Assembly: GCA_934202005.1 (NCBI GenBank) | Contig: CAKPXP010000001.1 | Coordinates: forward strand, 186,001-250,000 | Direction: 5' to 3' | DNA: 64,000 bases | From: an uncultured Selenomonas sp. | Lineage (GTDB): Bacteria > Bacillota > Negativicutes > Selenomonadales > Selenomonadaceae | Part shown: in pieces, positions 16,858-22,868 of the stretch | Position numbering within the stretch: the first letter of the stretch is position 1 | Layout: every line of letters begins with the position of its first letter | Position numbers and translations under genes: made by a program | The notes under the pieces: model-generated | The model's database searches: none | Told to the model about the DNA's origin: nothing | Seen by the model: the letters and a program-made list of their open reading frames with translations, nothing else

Positions 16858-17187
16858 TCACGATATACCTACAGCTATGTAATAAACACTATGCCAATCA
16901 TTACTTAAGCTGGCGCCGTTGTATTGCGTATCCCACATCTTTTGAATCCTTGTATAGAATCCAGTATTATCTGTCCCTGTGATGATTGTATCAACACCCG
17001 GCGCTCTACCGCTATTGTCATTATTTTTCGTGATTGTTACGGAAAAGACTTTGGAAAACGCTCTAGGAAATACATGCTTTCCTGTTCCGCTGGCTGCCCC
17101 CCACTCAATCGTAAGTCCATCAGAAAAGCGTTTCCATCCACTCTCCGATAAGGTGCTTTGCTCATTGCCGCTGTTGCTACTCTGCGA
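16858..17187 (-). CDS. silent pilV cassette 6, inverted
   Basis: Reading leftward from core S6, a 109-codon frame is open and in the same register as the other cassettes: SGWKRFSDGLTIEWGAASG, then KHVFPRAFSKVFSVTIT, ending YYIAVGIS. The W-G-A and F-P-x-A-F motifs match tail-fibre C-termini and the pattern of cassettes 2 and 5. It has no start codon or ribosome site of its own. It becomes expressible only after an inversion that joins S6 to S1. Confidence 0.82.
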   Translation of the reverse strand, partial: SQSSNSGNEQSTLSESGWKRFSDGLTIEWGAASGTGKHVFPRAFSKVFSVTITKNNDNSGRAPGVDTIITGTDNTGFYTRIQKMWDTQYNGASLSNDWHSVYYIAVGIS

Positions 17188-17188
17188 G
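17175..17188 (-). repeat. shufflon recombination core S6 (inverted)
   Basis: The same 14-bp core on the - strand. It is the only inverted copy, so in the present arrangement every inversion must use it. It lies 9 bp from the recombinase stop codon. Confidence 0.88.
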
Positions 17189-17196
17189 AATGAAGG

Positions 17197-18180
17197 TCAT
17201 TGCAGCTCTCGGTAGAGTTTTTTCATGGCTTTTCTTTGGCTTTCCTTGACACTGTGCGCATAGATATTCAGCAACGTATCAGCTCGTGACCAGCCTCCTA
17301 GTGCCTGTACGTCTGTTATACTGATGCCGCACTGGATCATGTTCGTGGCCCAGGAGTGACGCGCGGAATGCAGGTGCAGATCGTTGGATAGGAAGGGGAG
17401 GCGTTTGATGGTTGCTTTGAAGTTGCGGCTGAAATAGGCAGGATTGTGCGGTGTGCCATCTTTGTTGGCAAATACAAGGTTGTATTCATTGTGGTAGCCG
17501 GGTTGCTGCTGTTCTTTCTTTTGCCTCTGACGATGCTCTTGAAGCAGCAGGCGAATTTCTTTTGGAAAGGGAATCGTGCGGAGTGAGTTTCGTGTCTTCG
17601 TTCGTGGCCGAACAACGGGGACGCCATCCTCCAGGACAACGACTTGCCGGATGGTGAGGAAGTTGCGCTTGAAGTTGATACTATCCCAGGACAGCCCCAA
17701 CAGCTCGCTGCGGCGGCAGCCAAGATAGAAGGCTAGGACGTATGCGGTGTAGAATCGATGGGATTTTGTAGATTGCAGGAATTTGCGCTGTGCCTCTGGC
17801 GTGAAAACGGGGCTTTCCTTTGGCTGGCGAATCGGGATTGGAGACGTATCTAGTGCGATGTTGCGGACAATCAGCCCTTCCTTCTCTGCCTGCCGGAAGA
17901 CTGCAATCAAAATCTGACGCAATTTGGTCATGGTATAAGCGGAGAGAGGTTCGCCTGTCAAATCGACATGTTTGAGCTTCGTCTTCTTTCCATGGAGATA
18001 TTCTTCCATCAAAAAGGTCTGGAGATCTCGCAGGTGGATCTCGGCAAGTTCCTTTTCTGACAATGGTGCGGTCAATAGATGGTTCCGGATGCAGCTCATG
18101 GTTGTGATCTGCGTTGTCCTGGCCTGACCAGGCTGTCGGTAGGTCTTGTACCAATATAAGATGTAGTCTTTCAGTTTCAT
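17197..18180 (-). CDS. rci: Rci-like tyrosine recombinase (shufflon invertase)
   Basis: A 327-residue tyrosine recombinase with the expected active site: Arg157 in GCRRSELLGL, His271-x-x-Arg274 in HLHSARHSW, Trp297 in LGGWSRAD and Tyr307 in NIYAH. Residues 1-110 form an N-terminal SAM-like DNA-binding domain. It lies directly next to the outermost shufflon core and converges with pilV, so it is the likely invertase. It could instead be an integrase of an inserted element, but no attachment-site duplication was noted and its position matches rci in IncI plasmids. A ribosome site GGAGG-like (AGGGAGGAAGC on the - strand) precedes the ATG. Confidence 0.85.
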   Translation of the reverse strand: MKLKDYILYWYKTYRQPGQARTTQITTMSCIRNHLLTAPLSEKELAEIHLRDLQTFLMEEYLHGKKTKLKHVDLTGEPLSAYTMTKLRQILIAVFRQAEKEGLIVRNIALDTSPIPIRQPKESPVFTPEAQRKFLQSTKSHRFYTAYVLAFYLGCRRSELLGLSWDSINFKRNFLTIRQVVVLEDGVPVVRPRTKTRNSLRTIPFPKEIRLLLQEHRQRQKKEQQQPGYHNEYNLVFANKDGTPHNPAYFSRNFKATIKRLPFLSNDLHLHSARHSWATNMIQCGISITDVQALGGWSRADTLLNIYAHSVKESQRKAMKKLYRELQ

Positions 18181-18208
18181 AATGCTTCCTCCCTGGGTGT
18201 TGATTGCC

Positions 18209-18227
18209 GGTGTCCATCATGGACATC
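18209..18227. repeat. 19-bp palindrome copy 4
   Basis: GGTGTCCATCATGGACATC, one mismatch in the second base. It lies between rci and the class-A promoter at 18247, 19 bp before the promoter motif. Confidence 0.82.
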
Positions 18228-18246
18228 GGCAATTTTATTATAGCAA

Positions 18247-18289
18247 TGAAAAAAATAGGCATTTGAGCGGCTAAGTTTTCTTGTAGCCT
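18247..18289 (+). promoter_or_regulatory. class-A promoter 2 (conjugation operon)
   Basis: TGAAAAAAATAGGCATTTG at 18247 and -10-like TAGCCT at 18284, again 37 nt apart. Drives the pilin, prepilin peptidase and trbF-trbB genes. Confidence 0.6.
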
Positions 18290-18326
18290 ATAGGAAGAGT
18301 TACTTTTGCAAGAGGAGGGAGCGTTT

Positions 18327-18779
18327 TTGAAACAACTGGTAAAGCAAGCAGGGTTCCTGTTTCCATCTGTGATGCTGGCCATCTTGTTCTTTGTGCTGGC
18401 TTTTGCTGGGTCTATGTACGTTGGTACCAGGGTCATTGACAATTACCGGGCAGATGTGCTGGTTCGCGAATGTGATGCGCTGGATAGTGCCTTGTTGATG
18501 TATGCCAAAGCACACCGGCAGGTGGATCCGGAGAATGTAGAGATCCGGACGCAGCAGGATGGGAACTCATACATGTTCTACACGACGGGGCCGATTTTTC
18601 CGAAGAACTTGAATGACCTCGGAACCGTTCGGGATGAGCAGGGATACTTCTCAGAAGCAATCGACCTGTCCAAATTTACGTATGCCACGCAAACAGACGC
18701 AGATGGAAATATGACGTACACATTGGGGGTGACAATGCCAAATGGTGAATACTACCTTAGCCCGCTATCTAAAAAATAA
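18327..18779 (+). CDS. pilin-like minor subunit
   Basis: A 150-residue protein with a very short leader ending KQAG and a hydrophobic helix FLFPSVMLAILFFVLAFAG (about residues 10-28), then a soluble domain. GAGGAGGGAG lies just before the TTG at 18327. It differs from the two pilins in the first operon but shares the G-hydrophobic junction. It overlaps the prepilin peptidase gene by 38 bp, so they are translated together. A minor pilin or initiator role is likely. Confidence 0.6.
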   Translation: MKQLVKQAGFLFPSVMLAILFFVLAFAGSMYVGTRVIDNYRADVLVRECDALDSALLMYAKAHRQVDPENVEIRTQQDGNSYMFYTTGPIFPKNLNDLGTVRDEQGYFSEAIDLSKFTYATQTDADGNMTYTLGVTMPNGEYYLSPLSKK

Positions 18780-19542
18780 GGTCGGGTATGCAGCGGTTTC
18801 GGTTCTTCTGGCCATTCCACTGGCAAACTTTCTGAATGCAGAGCTTCGGTTCGGCTTCTTCTTCCTGACGGCAGTCTTCGTTTTGTTCTGGAAGATGGTC
18901 TTAGAAGATGCCGAACACGGAACCATCGATATTCGCTGCATTGCCCTGCTGGTAGCCGGACTGTTCCTGTGCAGCTATCAAACTGCTCCGGTTTACCTGT
19001 TTTCATTCCTTATCTATCTAATCTTGTTCCGGATGCTGTATGTTGCTTCGAGTCTGTGGGAAATGGGAATACAGGCTTGCCATCAATGGCATTCCCATCA
19101 GAAGATGCCACATCTTACAGCAGGAGCCAACGATATAGCAGGCAGCCTTCCGCATGGCAGAGTGCCGTTCCTGCCATGCTTTGCCGGTGGTCTGATGGTA
19201 CTCGTAATCATCGTGACCCTTTTGGATGATGGTGCTGCTCCACTCTGGCGCTTCGATGACGCCCTCGATGCTTGCATGATTCTCTTGAGCGGTGAGCAGA
19301 AGATGATCATATTGGCCGTCATGCTGCTGGCATTGGGAATCTTTGAAGCCGGTTATTGGTTGGCGAAGAAACGGTGTCAGCCAATCATCTGCATCGGCAT
19401 GGGCGATGTCTTCGTTCTGCCGGGCTTTGCTGCTTTTCTGGGAGGGGGATTCTTCCTAATGACGTTGGGCTGCGCACTGCTGCTGTCATTGGGCTTTGTC
19501 CTATATCAAACATATCATCGTCAGAATCAGGAGGTTTTGTGA
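18742..19542 (+). CDS. prepilin peptidase (A24-like)
   Basis: A 266-residue polytopic membrane protein with about seven hydrophobic segments. The two A24 aspartates appear in EDAEHGTID (about residue 53) and in the GxGD-type motif IGMGDVFVLPGF (about residue 219). No N-terminal methylase cysteine cluster is visible, so it may only cleave. It would process the K-L-x-G prepilins and pre-PilV of the upstream operon. The stop overlaps the trbF ATG (TGATG). Confidence 0.72.
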   Translation: MVNTTLARYLKNKVGYAAVSVLLAIPLANFLNAELRFGFFFLTAVFVLFWKMVLEDAEHGTIDIRCIALLVAGLFLCSYQTAPVYLFSFLIYLILFRMLYVASSLWEMGIQACHQWHSHQKMPHLTAGANDIAGSLPHGRVPFLPCFAGGLMVLVIIVTLLDDGAAPLWRFDDALDACMILLSGEQKMIILAVMLLALGIFEAGYWLAKKRCQPIICIGMGDVFVLPGFAAFLGGGFFLMTLGCALLLSLGFVLYQTYHRQNQEVL

Positions 19543-20315
19543 TGTCACTTTCCAATCTTTTTCATCAGCGCGAGAAGTACAACCAGCAGCGTACCAGGAA
19601 TCCGGCTACGCCCGCAGACCGTGCGGAAGAGACTTGGGATCGCCGCACGGGAAGTGCCGTGGTGCAGGCGTACAACTGGCGCAGGATATCTATTGGCCTT
19701 ACCGTTGTTTGTGTCGTCCTGGCTGGCGGACTTGTCTTCCAGTCGGCAAAGTCGCAGGTCATTCCTTATGTCGTGACCGTTGACAAGTCGACGGGTGAAG
19801 TACAGAAGGCAGGAGCCTTCACCAACTCCGACTACACGCCACAGGAAGCCGAGATCAAATACTTTATCGCGGAATTTGTGAAAAATGCACGCAGCATCGG
19901 CTATGACCCCGTCGCATACAGCAATATGCAGACCAAAGCGGGACATTTCCTAACCATGACGGCGGCACAGAAATACGCGTCAACGATGAAGGATGACCAG
20001 AACAAGAAATTAGGCAAGTACACCGTATCTGTCAAGAATCTCTCTGTTCAGAAGGTGCCGGAGTCGGATAGTTCTTATCTGGTGCGATGGACGGAAGAGG
20101 TCGTGAAGATCAACTCGGCAGAGTATCAGGATATCCCGATGAGTGGCACGTTCTCCTATACCAAGCTACCCGTCAAGCAGGAAGACATGCTGATCAATCC
20201 GCTTGGCCTTTATATTACGGGCTTTGACTTTGTACAGGATGCGTCGGCAGTCAATGCTGCTGGTAAGAAAGCAGCAGCGAATAGTACACAGCCGGGAAAT
20301 CCAGCCAATAAGTGA
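19542..20315 (+). CDS. trbF: TrbF/VirB8-like conjugation core protein
   Basis: A 257-residue single-pass inner-membrane protein: cytoplasmic N-terminus, transmembrane helix at about residues 49-68, then the VirB8 periplasmic fold (VIPYVVTVDKSTGEV; YLVRWTEEVVKIN). VirB8/TrbF bridges the inner-membrane complex and the VirB9/VirB10 core. AGGAGG at 19529-19534 sets the ATG. It starts the trb-type gene order F, G, I. Confidence 0.85.
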   Translation: MSLSNLFHQREKYNQQRTRNPATPADRAEETWDRRTGSAVVQAYNWRRISIGLTVVCVVLAGGLVFQSAKSQVIPYVVTVDKSTGEVQKAGAFTNSDYTPQEAEIKYFIAEFVKNARSIGYDPVAYSNMQTKAGHFLTMTAAQKYASTMKDDQNKKLGKYTVSVKNLSVQKVPESDSSYLVRWTEEVVKINSAEYQDIPMSGTFSYTKLPVKQEDMLINPLGLYITGFDFVQDASAVNAAGKKAAANSTQPGNPANK

Positions 20316-20322
20316 TGATGGC

Positions 20323-20341
20323 GATGTCCATGATGGACATC
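20323..20341. repeat. 19-bp palindrome copy 5
   Basis: Exact copy between the trbF stop and the trbG start. An upstream ATG makes it readable, but trbG most likely starts after it at 20363. Confidence 0.9.
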
Positions 20342-20362
20342 CTGAGAGAAAGGACGAATAAC

Positions 20363-21499
20363 ATGATGGTAAAGAAATCTATGCGGCAGGCAGTATGCAT
20401 CGGACTGATGACAGTCTCATTATTTGGCGGCAGTGTCATGGCTGCACCGACCTCAAACGATCTGGATGCTGAAATCCAGGCACAGCAGCAGAAATTGCAG
20501 CAGCTCAACCAGCAGAAAGCCAGTCAGCGCGATCAGGAGCTGGTGAATCGTCTCAGTGACCTGGAAAACAAGCTAGATCGTTTGAAGGATAATCGACCTG
20601 CGTATGACGCACAGGGGGCCGTGGAATCTCTAGCTGCGCAGATCAATGACCTGCGCAGTGATGTCACGGCCCTGTCGGACGCGCAGGCATCCATCTTGAA
20701 AGCCCTGGACAAGCTGCAAAAGGCCAATGCGGCCATGAATGCAGCACCGGATGATTACGCGCAGGGGTATCACGGCTCGGCATCCAGCAGCCGTTACCTG
20801 GTGAATCCAGGCGGCAGCGCATCTTCTGTCAGCTACACGCAGGATGCCATCAACAGCCAGGGAAACAGCACCATGCTGTTCCGTTACGCACCAAATCAGC
20901 TTTACAAGATTTATTGCCGCCGTGGCTATCTGACTGACCTGGTCTTCAAAAAAGGCGAAACCATCAAATACGTTGGTGGCGGCGATACGGCAGGCTGGGC
21001 CGTGAGCAATACGACCGTCGACGGCACTCCGCATCTCTTCATCAAACCGGTGGTGGAGACATCGACGACAAATTTGATTGTCACGACGGACAAGAGAAGC
21101 TATCAGCTGATCCTAAATACCTCAGACTGGTACAATCCAATCGTATCTTGGACTTATGATGCAGAGACGCGGAATGCCAATCTGATTGAAGAGCAGAAGA
21201 ACGAACGCATCACGATGGGCAAGGTCAACGTTGCGAATGTGGAAGATCTGGACTTTAACTATGACGTGTCGGGAAGTGGGAATAAGCCGACCATGGTGTT
21301 CTCAGATGGAACGCAGACCTATATCAAGTTCAAGAAAGCCGCACAGAAGCAGCTGCCTATCTTTATCCGGGAACGCGGACATAAAGAGATGCAGCTCGTG
21401 AACTACACAATCAAGGATAACTACTATATTGTCGAAAAAGTCTTCGATATGGCACAGATCAAAGATGGGAACGATACTCTTACCATCAAGCATAAGTAA
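20363..21499 (+). CDS. trbG: TrbG/VirB9-like core protein
   Basis: A 378-residue exported protein with a signal peptide (about residues 1-29, ending VMAAP). A coiled-coil region follows (LDAEIQAQQQKLQQLNQQKA and LADLENKLDRL-like heptads), then the VirB9/CagX domain (about residues 150-378: LYKIYCRRGYLTDLVFKKGE; FSDGTQTYIKF). Outer-membrane core component of the type IV secretion channel. GAGAAAGGA before 20363 sets the start; a longer frame from 20312 would translate the palindrome and is less likely. Confidence 0.82.
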   Translation: MMVKKSMRQAVCIGLMTVSLFGGSVMAAPTSNDLDAEIQAQQQKLQQLNQQKASQRDQELVNRLSDLENKLDRLKDNRPAYDAQGAVESLAAQINDLRSDVTALSDAQASILKALDKLQKANAAMNAAPDDYAQGYHGSASSSRYLVNPGGSASSVSYTQDAINSQGNSTMLFRYAPNQLYKIYCRRGYLTDLVFKKGETIKYVGGGDTAGWAVSNTTVDGTPHLFIKPVVETSTTNLIVTTDKRSYQLILNTSDWYNPIVSWTYDAETRNANLIEEQKNERITMGKVNVANVEDLDFNYDVSGSGNKPTMVFSDGTQTYIKFKKAAQKQLPIFIRERGHKEMQLVNYTIKDNYYIVEKVFDMAQIKDGNDTLTIKHK

Positions 21500-21507
21500 G
21501 GCGGGTG

Positions 21508-22854
21508 ATGAGATTGAAATTCTGGGAGGATATACAGAATCTTGTCCGGCGCAAGAAGTATGACAAGAAGGGAACCGTAGATGTAGATGATGATCCGGCA
21601 GCCGATGCAGCTGCCGATGCGGCAGAAGACCAGGCCATCCTGGAGGAGAACAAGAATCTCAGCAAAGTCCGCATGACGGATGGAGAGCGAGATAAGACGC
21701 TGGGCATCAACAAGAAACTGGTCAATCTGGCCTTGATTTTTGTTGTTGTCGTCGTGATCGTGGCGTTCTTGTATAAGGCCATGGGGCATGAGGAAGGGGC
21801 TTCCAGCAAATCCCCGCAGCAGACGACACAGCAGGAACAGGCATCCAAGAATTCACAGCGCAATGGCGATGGGCAGCTGGACTATAAAGACCCGAATGTC
21901 ATGAAATTGGCGCAGGCTGAACAGAATGCAAAAGGCAAGAACCCAGGTGTTACCGCACAGAAGGTAGCACCGAGCGCGCAACAGCCAACTGCATCATCGG
22001 ATTCTCCGGCTCCACGCAGCACACCTGCTTCGGTTCCAGCCATCCGGTCGGCGTCTGCACCCGTTTCGTACTCGGCTCCGTATGTCCTGCCTTCCGCAGC
22101 AGCACCGTCGTATGCATCCTCGATGCCAGCTCCGGTGCAGGCTGTCCGTTCTGCGTCTTCCAGCACAGGCGGCAGTGGGGACAATGCAAGCAGCCAGGAA
22201 GAAAAGAGTCTGGCCGACCGCTTTAAGTCTGCTATCGCCTTTGCTCTTGGCGACACTACTGCTGCATCGGACAGCAGTGCGGATTCTGCCAGCGCATCGG
22301 CTGCCTCTGATTCGGATAATGGCGGTTTCTCCTACTCTGCACCAAGCAGTGATGTTTTGCAGGCTGGCACGGTAATCCCGGTCATGCTCTATTCCGGTAT
22401 CAATACCGATACTGCCGGTCAGGTTACAGCGCAGGTTGAATCTGATGTCTACGATACGGCTACGGGCAGCAATCTCCTGATTCCTGCCGGAAGCCGCATC
22501 ATTGGCAGCTATGAGTCCGGCGCAAATGAATCGGGGCGTGTCAATGTGACCTTCTCGACAATCGTCTTGCCGGATGGCGGCTCTTACTCCGTTGGCAGCA
22601 GCATGGTAGCCGTGGATGGCCAGGGCTATAACGGCATCCAAGGCAACCTCCATCGCCATTCTGCACAGAAGATTGGCAACGGCCTCTTGAATGCCGCGTT
22701 TACTGCACTCAGCACGATTTCCGTAGACCGCGTGACGCTGGGATCGGATACGTTCAACAACCTTACCTCGAATGAAGTCAAGCCGACTATCACAGTAGAT
22801 CCCGGCTATGAATTCAATATCTACGTCACGCAGCCGATTGCATTCTCGAATTGA
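21508..22854 (+). CDS. trbI: TrbI/VirB10-like core protein
   Basis: A 448-residue protein: acidic cytoplasmic N-terminus, one transmembrane helix (about residues 72-90), a long Ser/Ala/Pro-rich linker, and the VirB10 beta-barrel domain (about residues 280-448: LQAGTVIPVMLYSGINTD; LLIPAGSRIIGSYESG). VirB10 spans both membranes and senses energy from VirB4/VirB11. The start may also be the GTG three bases earlier. Its stop overlaps a TTG, but the coupling protein probably starts slightly later. Confidence 0.87.
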   Translation: MRLKFWEDIQNLVRRKKYDKKGTVDVDDDPAADAAADAAEDQAILEENKNLSKVRMTDGERDKTLGINKKLVNLALIFVVVVVIVAFLYKAMGHEEGASSKSPQQTTQQEQASKNSQRNGDGQLDYKDPNVMKLAQAEQNAKGKNPGVTAQKVAPSAQQPTASSDSPAPRSTPASVPAIRSASAPVSYSAPYVLPSAAAPSYASSMPAPVQAVRSASSSTGGSGDNASSQEEKSLADRFKSAIAFALGDTTAASDSSADSASASAASDSDNGGFSYSAPSSDVLQAGTVIPVMLYSGINTDTAGQVTAQVESDVYDTATGSNLLIPAGSRIIGSYESGANESGRVNVTFSTIVLPDGGSYSVGSSMVAVDGQGYNGIQGNLHRHSAQKIGNGLLNAAFTALSTISVDRVTLGSDTFNNLTSNEVKPTITVDPGYEFNIYVTQPIAFSN

Positions 22855-22868
22855 AAGAAGGAAGGATT

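Noticed and set aside
17197..18180. Reading the recombinase as the integrase of an integrated element
   Set aside because: No attachment-site duplication or tRNA target was seen, and it abuts the shufflon, so an invertase is the simpler reading.
20312..20362. TrbG start at the first ATG, before the signal peptide
   Set aside because: This would translate the 19-bp palindrome in front of the signal peptide; a good ribosome site lies before 20363.
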